Shown here: one piece after another, positions 46,682 to 59,161 of the stretch
How the letters are laid out: the number at the start of each line of letters is the position of its first letter
Position numbering within the stretch: the first letter of the stretch is position 1
Assembly (NCBI GenBank): GCA_949152475.1
Contig: OX424556.1
Span: 57,246,451-57,310,450, forward strand
Direction: 5' to 3'
Origin: Terebella lapidaria
Lineage: Eukaryota > Annelida > Polychaeta > Terebellida > Terebellidae
Length of the DNA: 64,000 bases
Made by a program: the position numbers and the translations under genes
The notes under the pieces: generated by a model
Told to the model about the DNA's origin: nothing
What the model saw: only the letters and a program-made list of their open reading frames with translations
Databases searched by the model: none

Positions 46682-47060
46682 ATAGCCCAAGAGCTAAAAA
46701 TGGTTACCGGAGAAACATAGTGTCAGACATTGATTATTTTCAGTAAAATTTCTGCTTTGACATATCAAATCCACTAAAGGTCAGATCCACAAAGTCATTA
46801 TAAGAACCACCCGATGTGACCGATGCCTACAGTACATATGCTCATAATACAAATCTATGCTCCGTCTATAGCCATTCTATTAGTATCTGCCAATTTACAT
46901 TACTCACGTAGAATATTACCTCGACGAATACCACTCAAGGTCAAATTAGTTCAAGGTTGAGATCACCAAAAGATGCTCCATATACGACTTTTTTCATCAC
47001 AAACCTGATGTTTATGTGCAAGCGTATTAATTGGTCACAGAGGCCAACTCTGTGATCATG
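46682..47060 (+). repeat. Dispersed AGGTCA-bearing repeat, copy 5 (short)
   Basis: Head AATAGCCCAAGAGCTAAAAA and GGTTACCGG at 46682-46710, then diverged subunits (CACTCAAGGTCAAATTAG). Confidence 0.6.
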
Positions 47061-47476
47061 CCCTACTGGGACATGCCCTACTGGGACAATCGATATCAAT
47101 TAAGAGATAACGATGTTTCTTTGCTTGTCGTAGGGATCGTGGAGAATTCGTTGATATTTCAACGTCTGTGGTTGATTCATGTTAATATATGCACAGGACA
47201 ATGAATTTTATTTCGTATGACATAATCGTCAGTGGTCTGACACCTTCGCATTAGTTGCAGTGAAATATAATGTTAAGTTGGTTGAGAGATTAAACATGAA
47301 AACCCTGACAATCATGATCATTGTCTGCTGATAGCGAAGATCTTGTTATCTCTCGCTGCATTTAATATTTACGGTGATTATGTTTGATGAAAGTAATTCA
47401 AAACATTTCACGCAATACGCCAAATTATCTAGCTTTATGTAACAAATAAACAAAATACTGTCCATATGATCGCATG
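47061..47476. other. No gene recognised
   Basis: Intergenic DNA before the poly(A) site of the xylanase gene. It has one small duplication, CATGCCCTACTGGGA, near 47067-47090. Confidence 0.5.
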
Positions 47477-47482
47477 TTTATT
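47477..47482 (-). promoter_or_regulatory. Poly(A) signal of the GH10 gene
   Basis: AATAAA on the minus strand, 53 bp past the stop codon at 47536-47538. Confidence 0.6.
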
Positions 47483-47535
47483 GAGACTACTAGATGGTTT
47501 GAACACAGTGTCGACCGTCGCCGGCTGTTTTGTCG

Positions 47536-50500
47536 TTAGATGGAGAAACTGACCCGGTTGGTGCCTTTTTTCACTTCGAACTCTTTGTACAGCTTCTGGA
47601 CGCCGCCCACCTGTACGGAGAGACTGTACTTGCCGCGGAAGGCCGACACTGTCTTGGAGAAGCTCCGGCTTGACGGGGTGTATGTACCTTGTGTGTGCCA
47701 CTGGTCAAACAAGCCCAGCAGCCGGTTACCAGCAGGCGTCGGCTGTAACGGTATACACGGTGGTATATCGATACGTATAAACCACTGAATCAATAATAAC
47801 ACTAGAATGTTGCTTACTTAAGCCCATAAATTCTACAGATGCACATATATGGGTGGTATCAGGGAAAGGGATATCCACTATTTCTGCCCTAGGCTACAAC
47901 AATTAAAGGTTTTATGTCAAACTGACGTTGAAATTGGTGCCTGTTGTCAGGTAGTAGTCGTTTGCGAATGGGTTGAACTGGTCTGCGAATCCCCACAAGA
48001 TGCTGGCCGTCGAGAGAGGATGGGCGAAGTAGGTACGGAAAGCAAGCTCTATGCCGTCAGCGCGGACATAGTTGTTGGGCGAGTGGGCACTGATCTCAGT
48101 GAATGTCATCGGCAGTCCCGCTTGGGCCAACACCTTCACTCGGTGCTGCGAAATAATAACCGCATCAAAATAGAGCGAAACAGTATTCTGTACACTATGG
48201 AAAAGGATTACGGCCAACGTTTTTTCCTACTTTTATCAAATTTTTGCAAAAGAAGTGTGAAATTTTGTAGAACATTGCCGTTTGACTCTCATGTGAGATA
48301 TGCCAAGATATAATATAATACGATTTAGCATCGGCTATGGCTGTCACAATGGTTTTAGGGTATGTGTTTGATTATTTCTATTCAAGATGTAATACATCGG
48401 TTGCAAGTGTGAATAACGTACATGATGCACTACACCATTGTGACAGCTATAGCCGATGCTAAGTAAGTTGTATTATAATATATCTTGGCATATCTCACAT
48501 GAGAGTCAAACGGCAATGTTCTACAAAATTTCACACTTCTTTTGCAAAATGCATGACCTGTACCTTCTTTACTACACTCCTGTAGTACTACATGTCCGCG
48601 ATCAATAACCTACATATACGGGTCGATTTTTAGAGATGTTTAGTTATGTAAACAACTAAACATACCTCAAGGCATTCTGGATCGACGGGCAAGTTTCTCA
48701 GATGACTCTGTGAGCCGATACAGTGCACAGGGACGTTCTTGTCCAGCAGCTCCATGGCCAGGTTTGCTTGGTTCTGTTCATTAATGAAGCATAATGATGA
48801 AGTAACGGACATTTGTAACAAAACACGAAACGAAAGAGTCACAGACCGTCATCAGGTGACGCACATGTCGGCTGTGGAACAATCAGGTAATTCTTGCTAG
48901 CCCTGGTTTGGTCAGGTCAGTATATACTAGGTCGTGATTTTTCGTGATCACTGGCTATGGCTTGGTGAACATTAATGAGTAAGTAGCCTACAAGACTCCG
49001 GCGCGCATCACGAGGTAATCAAACAGCCTACTAACCGATGTGAGCAAGCCACCAGCGCGCATCACGAGGTAATCGTTGAGGCAAAGCTTGGCGTTGGGTG
49101 CGTACTGGTGTGCTTTTCTAAACTCTCTCTCTACCATGTCCATTCTCCCGGTCTGTTCAACGAAGTAATGTTTCTGCAGGAATTCGTTATCGATATCCCA
49201 TTCCTTTACCCTGAAAAGACGATAACAACAGTGTATCAGTTAGTATGTTATTAATAATTGTTGAAAAAAATGAGAGCTACACAATTATGACCTCTTCTGT
49301 TAAGCGGTCCCTTATTCCTACAGCTTTCACTCTAAACAAACTTCCGAGTAGATCCGAGGTGCGTAGAGCATCTGACCGGACTGTACCGATGTCATGAACA
49401 AATACAAAAATTAGCCCAAAGGCTAAGACAGGTTACTGAACAATATTTTTTTTTTATATTTTAGATATTAGCCATTTTGTAACGAGACCTTGAATATAAG
49501 GTGACACTGGTCAAATTCAACTAAGTTCACAAGAATCCAGCATACAGGTTTGCCATTCCCCATATCTCCACAATTATTTCTAAGCTGTACATTCAATAAC
49601 AATGAAGATATTAACATTTTTTCCTATGACCTTGAAAATGAGATCAAAGGTCAAATTGAAGGTCATCAGAAAATTCGGCATATATATCAATTCATGTATG
49701 TCCACAATTGATTCTCAAGTTGTTAAGTCGTTAATAAGCGAAATCAGGTCGAAGGTACAGGTCATGAGAATATTCAGCATATATAATTCCCTATATGTCC
49801 ACAATTGATTCCTAAGCCGTTACGTTGATAATGAGTGAAAATAAATAAATAAAAAATACAGCCCTCTTGAAATATTTTTAGGTATTTCTGTGGAAAAAAT
49901 TTTTGAAGATAAAAATGTAGACGGACGACGGACGCCGGACGTCGACGGACACCACGCCACTGCAATAGGGTATCGGACCGAAGGTGCGGTAACTTAACAA
50001 GTGCCCTTCCAACCTCCCTCCGTTCACTACATTTAGATCTGAACCTGATACACCCACACGCGACTAACGAAAATAATAATACCTATCATATTTCCGTAGC
50101 GTAATTGTAAATGCATTGGTGCTGAAATTAATCCCTTGAAAATGACGGCGAGTGATTGATGTGGGATGCACATATCCTCGAAATGTTTTCGAACGCGTTC
50201 CAAATCATGGTTTTGTCACACCATCATTATTACATGTTTATCCATCTCAAAATGGTAACTATTCGACACTCGCCTACAAGGCATCGATCGACCTTCGTTC
50301 CGGGATACAATAACGATTACCTGCTGCCGTATCTGCTCATGATGTATTGAATCCGCCTGTTGATCTCGTTTTCCATATTCTGTCCCGTCTTGCCGAGCAC
50401 CCAGGTGGGGTTTGTAGCCGGGACTGACCACAACACAGCGTGGCCTCGGGCGGTGAAGCTGTCAGCAAAATCAAACGTCCATCATTGTTTTTATCCAAAA

Positions 50501-53500
50501 TCTACCACTGCATGTCATCTTGTGTTTGCCATTTATTACTGTTACTTACTTGTAGTTATCCACCAGATCAGTTAATGCCCGATCGATTCTGTCGTATTTA
50601 ATCGCGCCCTAAAAATCGTAGAGAATAAATTGATAACTAGACGCTTTCCGGTCGCCGAAGACTCCAACAAACCATGCAGGTCTACAGTGTCATGAGACAC
50701 AGGGTTGTATCTCTACAGTGTCTTGAGACATAATGCTTTAATCTCTACAGTGGCGCAAGACACTGAGCTGTATATGACATCGCTACAGTTGCGGTACCTT
50801 CGATTTCTCCATGGGCTTCCATTTCATAGCGTTCTCAAAGACAAACCAGTTGAAATGTTGGCGGATGAAGTTCTTGTAATTCATGTTGACTGGCGCCTCC
50901 CGATTATAGTGGTCAGCCTTGATGGCCGTGCCGAATCCATACTCGTGATTCATCAGGTTAATCTACGAGATGAGTAGAGCACGTGTGGTCAGCATGCCAC
51001 TGTGGTCAGTGTGGTCAGCACACATGCCTGAAAGTGCTAGTATTCGTAATTTTAAAACCAAAATCTAATCATTTACCTTGATTCGCGTGTTTGCCAAGGC
51101 GTGCTGATTGGAAATCGTACCACTGAAACATTTGTAAGTGCAACTTGTAAGTATGGTATATTAAAGCTGCTTTTTTCAAAACCAATTTTTTGTTAAACAC
51201 ATCATGCAACATAACAAAAGCAGTGCTCAATAATTTTGACGATTACAGTCCGTCCGAGTTGTCTTTTCATCTGTTTTAGGGCCCGTTTTGTACCGGTTTT
51301 GTAAATAAACAAACGAAGTGTATCCATCAAACCCGAATGTAAACAAATGCTCAAATTGCGCTTAAAAGTCCACATTAAGTTCATTTTCCAGTTCGTTTGT
51401 GCATATATAGTGCAGTTTGGAGAGAATAATCAGTGATATACCATGATGTGCGTGGAATTGTCAGTCTATCTCGCACTACTATGCTTTGTTTACATCTGCG
51501 TGTGATGGATACAGTTCCTGTATTTACGCGAGAACCGCCTGTTCAAATGAGCAAAATTTCCCTGAGGACTGGTTTTTTTCATTACATTTTATGTAAGTAT
51601 GTTTCATTCAGTTAGTTTAGCATGTTTAGTATGACATATAGTTTTCAAAAAGTATTGACTGGAATCGAAGGCAGCTGCTTTAACAGAGGTAATACATTGT
51701 GTGTGTCGGAAGTAATATAGTTTAATGTATCAATATTGGTGTCATGCAGATTGCACGAGGATATGATGAGGGGACCAATGCTAACCTGATCACGACGTTG
51801 TTTTTCCTGTGTTGAGCGATCAGCTGGTTGTTTCTCGCCTTCCAGTTGGCGTCTCTCTTGAGTTCGTGTAGAGCGGTGGTGTCGACAGAGTACACCACAT
51901 TGACCGGGTCCACCGTCAAGTAAAGCTCGATATATTGGAAGCCTGCTCGGCACAAATAGCTACCACATCACAGTTGATATATGTAAAATAGCGAAAGGGC
52001 TATAATCGGGCAATTGATTCAAATTAATAGTTGATGAGAAGTGACCAGTAAATATTGCAATACTTTCTGAGAAACCCATGGGGAAAATACTCTCAAAATT
52101 ATTTTTTCCCGAGTCCGGTTTATTTATCACGGCATTTTTCGGTCTTACTATATTTTAATTATATTCTGATGACATTGTTCTGCGCAGTTGTAGACCTTTT
52201 ATGTTCAGCTGTCCCTTCGTGAAATATATAAGTCAGCATATATGTTGTAGGAATAAATCATTCGCTATGACCTGAACTTACACTTGAACTGAAACTCGGT
52301 GAATACCTCGACAAACACACGTCAAAATAAAGGGGCGATTAACTCAGTTGTGCCTCCTCCTAGTGAAAGCTTATCCCAACTTGAAACCCCACATATAGGA
52401 ATGGGAATGTTTGTTCTACAAGGATTCAAATCAAAGAAGAGTTGTCCTACCTGTGCATTTTGAGGAAAAACTTTTTTTCAATAATATAGTAACCTTATAA
52501 ATGCTCCGTTTTGACCATACAAGGAAAATCGAAACCGGCGTGTATCCTTGCACACCATTCTACAGTGCCCCTGATAGGGCATGATCGAAAAAAACACTTA
52601 CTTCGCTCGCACGAAGTAGTAACACTCTTTTTTCGAATACGACAGGGCTTACCTTCATTGGGGGTTTTGAAGTCACCACCGATCTGTTTCCATTTGTTGT
52701 CGGCAACCTGCCACCTCAAAAACCCATTTTTCAGGGTCTTTACTGTCAACAATAAAATTTTACATTAAATATTGACATTAAACAATCATTCATTATCTGT
52801 CAGTCATCTTGTTTCCTTGTTTTCAGCTTCGTTTTGTCTAGTGAAATTGGTTCGTCTTGTTTTATGTTAAACGTGCGTTCCTTGGCAAAAATTTTACTAG
52901 GGTTCAAGCTACAGATGCCGGATTGGTTCGAGTTTTGGGGGTACAATCAGCTGTTGATTAGTGCCTAGGACTTACTCGCTCCAGTGTTGGTTTTGACCCT
53001 AGCGAAGGAAGTCACCGTTATATAGGGGTTGCCGCCTTGCTCCAGTCGGATGAACATGGACATGTAGTAGTTGGTGTTTTTTTTCAGTCCCTTTGCCGAG
53101 GTGTACACCTTCTGATATGGTCCGCCGAACTTTGAGCCTCTACAAAACGTAAACAGTTATGTATGCCAACCTAGTTAGTGTGCTTCGATTCCATATTCTG
53201 AATAAGCCTGCACCCCTCCCCCCCAAAAAAAATTCGGGCAGACTTCAAATCATTTCTTGAAAAAGACCTGGAATATGACTGAGATCCAAACACATATTAG
53301 CAGAATTTGGGCAAATTTCCCACCAGCCCCTTCAAACATGATTGTAAGTATGCTAGCCAAGTTTTAGGTCAGGGATTTGTATTGTCACGGTGATATTGTT
53401 TTCACATTTTTACATTTAAAAATGTCTCACTGCAGTCACTGGTGAACGATATGATAACGTTTTCGGTCCAGTGTCCTCACTTGATGTGCGTTATGGCGTG

Positions 53501-53911
53501 TTGGAACTAAATTTAGGTAGTAACACCACGGATATCGCGCACGTGCGCTGGTCTCAAACTTATGAGACAGTCGGCGTCTCTGAGTAAAGGGGATAAAATA
53601 TGCTTCTTCATCGTTGTTGATGAACTTGGTTGATGATCTTGTACCAGTCACCAATGGACTGTTAGTTGGCAGGCGAGAGATGTTGCGCACCTGTTGCTGA
53701 CTCTCAGGGCTGAGCTGCCCGTGTTGCCGCCCGCGACCTTGGTACCTCTTGCACCCGTCATCACCCAGTCGTTACTGCTGATCGCAGACTCCATGTCCCA
53801 GTTGTTCACCAAATTTTTGGTTCGGTCCTCATGACCGTATATGACTTCGACGCCATTTACTCTGTAGAAGGTGGCCAGAAACAGCAGCACCAGTGGTCCG
53901 ACACGAGCCAT
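47536..53911 (-). CDS. Secreted GH10 endo-1,4-beta-xylanase-like enzyme with CBM
   Basis: Twelve exons on the minus strand: 53691-53911, 52976-53139, 52653-52742, 51786-51942, 51077-51122, 50798-50962, 50550-50608, 50321-50458, 49036-49210, 48666-48773, 47927-48145, 47536-47742. The total is 1749 nt, 582 residues, with no internal stop and GT/AG borders throughout. The signal peptide is about 1-20 (MARVGPLVLLFLATFYRVNG). Residues about 21-195 form a CBM4/9-type binding region (NLVNNWDMES ... YYMSMFIRLEQ). The GH10 domain runs from about 205 to 515: FGTAI and VFENAMKW (exon 6), RGHAVLWSVP (exon 8), WDIDNE with the acid/base Glu356 and LNDY (exon 9), IGSQSHL (exon 10), and FTEIS with the nucleophile Glu458, then ILWGFAD (exon 11). 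About 68 C-terminal residues follow. It should hydrolyse xylan or a related beta-1,4-glycan outside the cell. Both catalytic Glu are present; the usual WGFWD is WGFAD. Many introns argue for a true animal gene. Confidence 0.9.
48242..48550. repeat. Near-perfect hairpin in intron 10 of the GH10 gene
   Basis: Arms at 48242-48352 and 48434-48550 are inverted copies (TTTTGCAAAAGAAGTGTGAA, TTGCCGTTTGACTCTCATG, TTTAGCATCGGCTATGG) around an 82-bp spacer. The arms match the halves of the MITE at 30921-31724, but with its outer ends turned inward. Confidence 0.85.
48983..49074 (-). repeat. Tandem duplication across the exon 9/intron 9 border of the GH10 gene
   Basis: On the minus strand GATTACCTCGTGATGCGCGC occurs in exon 9 and again just past its donor. 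The flanks also match (TGGTGGCTTG against CGGAGTCTTG, and TAGGCT after each). The second copy lacks the stretch holding the donor. The unit is about 50 bp. Confidence 0.8.
49411..49995 (+). repeat. Dispersed AGGTCA-bearing repeat, copy 6, in intron 8 of the GH10 gene
   Basis: Head ATTAGCCCAAAGGCTAAGAC and GGTTACTGAAC, then subunits (GAGATCAAAGGTCAAATTGA, CACAATTGATTCTCAAG). The tail carries GACGGACGACGGACGCCGG and ends GGTGCGGTAACTTAA. It looks like a full-length copy of about 585 bp. Confidence 0.8.
53352..53450. repeat. Fragment of the TTAA-type MITE in intron 1 of the GH10 gene
   Basis: GCTAGCCAAGTTTTAGGTCA and CTCACTGCAGTCACTGGT match the right part of the elements at 24676-25568 and 61746-62468. 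Confidence 0.6.
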
Positions 53912-53957
53912 CGTTTGCTGTGGAGGGCTTGTGCTGCCCGGCTGAGCCGAGCGCGCC

Positions 53958-53964
53958 TTTTAAA
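53958..53964 (-). promoter_or_regulatory. TATA-like element of the GH10 gene
   Basis: TTTAAAA on the minus strand, 47-53 bp upstream of the ATG, in otherwise GC-richer sequence. The position allows a short 5' UTR. This is inference only. Confidence 0.35.
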
Positions 53965-54879
53965 CCCGAGACAGCACGCTCCTGTTACATCACGCCTTGT
54001 CCACAGTAATTGTTGTGTGTTTGTGGAATCATAACCTGCCTTTGATATCGACTCGGATCACTCAGCTGATTATATCAGATGATTGAATTTAAGTCAGAAA
54101 CATGAATTATTTGTTGTACAATGCAGATGTTGAAGACATATGAATCTGGCAGTCGCAAGAACAAATAACCCACAACTGCTATACTCATAACCAGATTTTG
54201 TGGTTGATTTCGCAACCTATTACATTTACAAGTACACAGCTGCTCAGGTTTGGGCTACGCATAGTAAAACGCATACACAACCAATGCTTGCAAGCATTAT
54301 TTGCATATGTATTGTATTACGCATGCAATCTCATAGGTTGATCGATTATTTAATCTTGTATGAATAGTCTTGTATTATTATTGATGTATGTACTGGAAAT
54401 TACAAATTCAGCGAAAAAGAAAATATATGTAGCATATTTATCCAGATCTCACTCCCCCAGAACCTAACTGCACCCGTAGGCCTGCTCAAGCAAACATACA
54501 CACGCCGACCTACACCGACACGTCACAGATTTATACGACACTTTCTTTCCACAGTATATTTCCCCATGCACGCGCATAACAACCAACTTAGCAACACATG
54601 ACGCACGAATATTACAACCAATCACGACATCACATTCACATCACATGACACCCAGGAAACTTGCCCCCACCAACACCCTCCCACCCCCCCCCCCCCCCCC
54701 GCGAAGATCTAGATCGACAAGAAACACATGGTTTTAGAGTTGCTGAATGAGCAAGAATGCAGAAATGTCCGCCATTGAAGTGTAATCGTTTATAGGCCAA
54801 GTTAATTAAGAATAATGAGAGAAATATTGTAAAAGGACTATCGAAGATCATATAAAAGACTCAGTGAATATAATTGTGA
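53965..54879. other. No gene recognised; poly-C tract
   Basis: Intergenic DNA upstream of the GH10 gene. A C-run lies at about 54681-54702. Part may belong to the 5' end of Gypsy element B. Confidence 0.5.
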
Positions 54880-55168
54880 CGATATTACGTGGGAAAGACT
54901 CTTGCTTGTTAGATAATAAACATTGTGAAAGCACGCTACGAGTTGGTTTAAAATAACGAACTAGACCTTACGATCTGACAAGGGTTAGTATTTGACCCGA
55001 AGCAAAAATATATCACATTGGCGCCGTTGACCAGGATCGGATCAGTCTCGGCTTTGTGCAAGCATTGACTTGAATGACCGACCGTACGCCATCCCATTCA
55101 GTAACAGGAGCTGAGCTCCCTGTGATCGCATCGTCTAATGGAGTAGTGACATTCCCGCGATTGGTCTA

Positions 55169-56130
55169 GTGTTACGCTCCTGCTGTCACGCGACACGCCA
55201 CCAGGGTTCAGACTGTACGAGATGCCTCATGACAACACATCGTAACAAGGTGTGTCAGCCACATCGCAGGATGTGGATGACGACAGGAAGCCTTGACGAA
55301 GACGCATTGTTACAAGCAGCACAGGCAAGCTGTGCGTCAGGTGACTCTTACATTGTGGATGTAAGCCCGGTTACCTTGGCAACAGCCCACCAACCGGAAT
55401 CGGAACAGTTGCTACGCTATTCCGATACGACAGAAGACCTCCTGACTAGAATCCAACACAGTGTGCAATTAACCCGGGGCATGATGGGAGCTAACCCGTA
55501 TACGGCCAGGACCAGAGCATCGACGAGCATGCTGCTCGCTCCTCCAGACAGTTTCGCCCAGATGTCACCACCGGCATACTCAGCGTCGTTCGACCTGAAC
55601 GCGATACAGTCGCGAATGTACCATGAAACTACGATACGTGAAGGACCCTCAGTGTTTGTTCCACCTTACATATACACTATGAATCTAGTACATACATGCG
55701 AACAGTACGATTACCACAGGCTCCCATTGCTACGACTGTGCCACCGACTTACGGTACGACATACATCGGAGTACCGATCTACATGACAATGCCGAATCGC
55801 TATGCTGCACCCGATACCGGAATACGGATCGGTCCAACGGCACTAATAGGATATCCAATGCCATATGCTACTAGTAGTGTGTGTCACACCCCCAATGGCC
55901 CTGACATGACATGCACTGCGCCATATCGGTGTACCGATCTCATCACAAGTCGCTTCCCCAGCAGTTCGGTACTATGAGCGACAGCTACTCCTCATGGTGA
56001 TAGGCCTCCCCCGTTGGGTGCTACAATGAAGTGCTTCTTCTGCAAACGACCCGGACATCGATGGGTAAAGTGTTTTCGGTTGAGAGACATTCTCATAAAG
56101 AATGGTATGAAGCCCTTCATGTCGAAACCT
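55169..56130 (+). pseudogene. Gag region of Gypsy element B (fossil)
   Basis: Thr/Pro/Tyr-rich gag-like sequence, ending in a CCHC-like knuckle (CFFCKRPGHRWVKC at about 56032-56073). Broken. Confidence 0.6.
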
Positions 56131-56134
56131 CTGT

Positions 56135-56761
56135 TTGGTAACTCTGATTGAAGGACAGACCAGTCAAATTGCCACCAGTGAACAATTTGACACCGACACT
56201 GCTGGCGCCAAACTAAATGTGGGAGATGCTGCGGAGCAAGCGTCTTCCTCGAAACATGATCATACCTACTCCAAACCCATTGTCGTGTACGTGCCCAGTC
56301 ACCCGCCTCCAGCAACGCAAGCACAGTCACCTGTTTCAGGGCCACCTCCGGTCACTGCCCCCACTCCGACTAGGAAACAATCCACACCGAAAAAACGCCA
56401 GTTTCACCAAGTACGCCTCTGCTCTACAAAGGGGTGTCAGTACCACAACCGGTATTGTGGTACAGGCGAAAGTACCTCACAGGCCGAGGGGATTTCGGAC
56501 GACGGAGGATTGTTTGTCTACCCAAGCAGACCAGACCCGCCAGCGTCGCGGCCAACAATGCCACCACTGCCAGATCCGCCAGAATGGTACGCCAGTGAAC
56601 CGCTAGTGATAGACGTTTGTCGACCAACAGTGGAGTGTTGGAGACTGCCAGTACAGTACGGGGGTTATTCCAGCAAGGCTATCTTGGATACCGGAGCTCA
56701 GATATCATTTCTGCGACATGATCTGTTGTGCCATGTGCCCGAGGACCAGCGACAGCTCTGA
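56135..56761 (+). pseudogene. Protease region of Gypsy element B (fossil)
   Basis: A linker followed by AILDTGAQISFLRHDLL, the active-site motif of a retroelement aspartic protease. Confidence 0.75.
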
Positions 56762-57159
56762 GTGACTAGTGCTTCAATACGAGATGTGAACGGTAATATT
56801 AGCCCTATCGATGGAGTAATATAACTTACTGTGAAAATTGATACGAAACTCATGGCACTTTCTGTGTAGCCCAGATTCACGACGAACAAGGTCAAGGCAG
56901 TAAGGGAATGGCCGATACCTTGTGGAATCACAGAGGTCAGATCATTCTTAGGATTCGCTAACTACCACCGGCGATTCACCAAAGACTATGGCGAGATAGT
57001 AGAACCCTCACCGAGTTGACACACAACGAATGCCAGTTCACATGGGGCCCTCGACAAAAGAGAGTGTTCCAACATCTCCAAAACGCTCTGATTTGAGCTC
57101 ACAACCTCGCACATCCCACTGCATCGGAAGAGGACTACTGAAAACCGATTCTGGAAACC

Positions 57160-58870
57160 GATGCAAATGAGTTTGCGATTGGAGGTGCCTTGTATCAAGT
57201 ATTCAACGGCAATGAAGTTCCCATCGGATTTGGGAGCAAGACTCTGTCCAGAACGCAAAAGAATACTGCACGACGTATCGTGAATTGTTGACCGTGGTCA
57301 GAATGGTTGAGCACTATCAGCTCTACCTGTGGGATAGGCACTTCCTCATCCGCACCGATCATAGCTCGCTTCGATGGCTCAAAAACTACAGTGATGCCGA
57401 TGGGATGCTCGCTCGGTGGTTAGCCAAATTTCAACAATATGATTTCCGCATAGAACACAGAGCCGGAAAACAACACTGCAATGCCGATGGTTTGTCCAGA
57501 TGCCATAATTGCAAAAATCATAACTGCCCAGGATGACTACAAATACCCAGTACTGAGTCAGAAACCAGTTCAGGAGTGTTACCAGTTCGCTGACTACAAA
57601 TAGTAACGACCCAAGTCGAAAGAAGTTTTCAGGTCGATGAGACCATCAAACTTCTGGTCTCAAGGGAAATGTTGTCGCCACGACAATCGGCTCGAGTTTG
57701 TCAAACGGATAGTACTCTGGACGGGCAACGCTGGTTATCTGACTATACGATACAGGACATTGTGGCTGCTCAGAAAGCAAACCCAAGCGTCGGAAAGGTA
57801 TATCAGTGGGTTCAGTCTGGAACGAAACCCACCACTGAAGAAATCGCCAGGGAAGGCAAAGAAATCAAAACGCTTGTCGCTAGATGGAGTTGGCCCTGTC
57901 GGTCGACCCGTAATGCAAGTCGTGTTACCCACTACGCTGAGATCAGTGGTTCTACATCAGCTCCACAATTTACGAATCGTAGGACACTTGGGAATACAGT
58001 GCATGGTGGAACGTGTGAAACAGCGATACTATTGGCCTGGTTTGGCTCTACACGTCACGCGTTGGTGCACGCGATGCCTGCAATGTATGACACGGAAAGG
58101 TAAACCCACTCCCAGACATGTACCACTCACACAGTTGCCGACGGGAGCTCCATTCGATAATATCGCAATGAACATTCTCGATACGCACAAGGTGACGAGT
58201 CGGGGACACCAATACATACCAGTCATGTCAGATTACTTATCGAAATACACAGACGCCTTTCCGCTAAGAGGCCACACCGCAAAGACTGTCGCTGATGTGC
58301 TGGTGAATCGCTGGATTGTGTACCATGGGGTACCAAAGGTGGTTCATAGCGATCAAGGAGCAGAATTCGAATTGGGTCTGTTCCAGAACGTGATATGACT
58401 CCTAGGCGCTAAAAAGATCAGGACGACTCCATATAGACCTCAAAGCGATGGACAAGTGGAATGGTTTAACCGGACTCTCTTGAACATGTTAAATGCTTCG
58501 TCTGTGACAGTGGAAATGATTCGGACGTTCATCTTCCATTCGTCCTCATGGCCTATCGGACATCTGTACACTCATCGACTGGATGCACACCGTATCTCAT
58601 GATCTACGGACGTGAGTGTAATCTCCCGTTCGACAGTTCGACAAAAGATGGGTTACGATGTCCAAACCAAAACGAGACCACATTTCCTACCTGGTGACTT
58701 GGTGAGGTATTACTACCTAACGTTGACATAAAAACAAACAAATTTGCCCGTCCATGGACAGGACCGTGGCGAATTCTAGAACATGTCACCGACGTAGAAA
58801 ACCGCATCGCTAGAGAATCCAATCCACATCAAACTCGAATAGTTCACATGGATGTTCTTAAGTTATATGA
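57160..58870 (+). pseudogene. RNase H and integrase region of Gypsy element B (fossil)
   Basis: RNase H motifs (RTDHSSLRWLKNYS, EHRAGKQHCNADGLSR), then an integrase zinc region (HQLHNLRIVGHLGIQ ... CTRCLQCMTRKG) and core motifs (MNILDTHKV, VHSDQGAEFELG). Related to element A throughout. Broken. Confidence 0.8.
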
Positions 58871-59137
58871 AGGAGATGCTCAGTTACATCCTTTGTATGT
58901 AACCTCAACGCTAATCGTCCCAGCACCACACTGGAAAGAGATAGTGACGATGATCCCGTGGAGCAACTCCAGAACTTGTATCATCCATGGACTGTCGTAG
59001 TTGAAGACACATGGGAACGCACAAGTTCATCCACTGATGAAGCCCAGTTCCTCTTGGAACATCCTTTGGTCCGCGTCAACCCAGAAGAACAAAACGGAAG
59101 CGCACCCCTGCTAAAAACAGTGACTTTTTCGATTGCC

Positions 59138-59161
59138 CCCCCCCCCCCCCCCCCCCCCCCC
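59138..59161. repeat. Poly-C tract
   Basis: A run of more than 20 C within the 3' part of Gypsy element B. Confidence 0.9.

Noticed and set aside
47923-47926. A later donor for exon 11 of the GH10 gene (CA|GTTTGA)
   Set aside because: It breaks the frame into exon 12. The donor AAC|GTCAGT three bases earlier keeps the frame and fits the consensus better.
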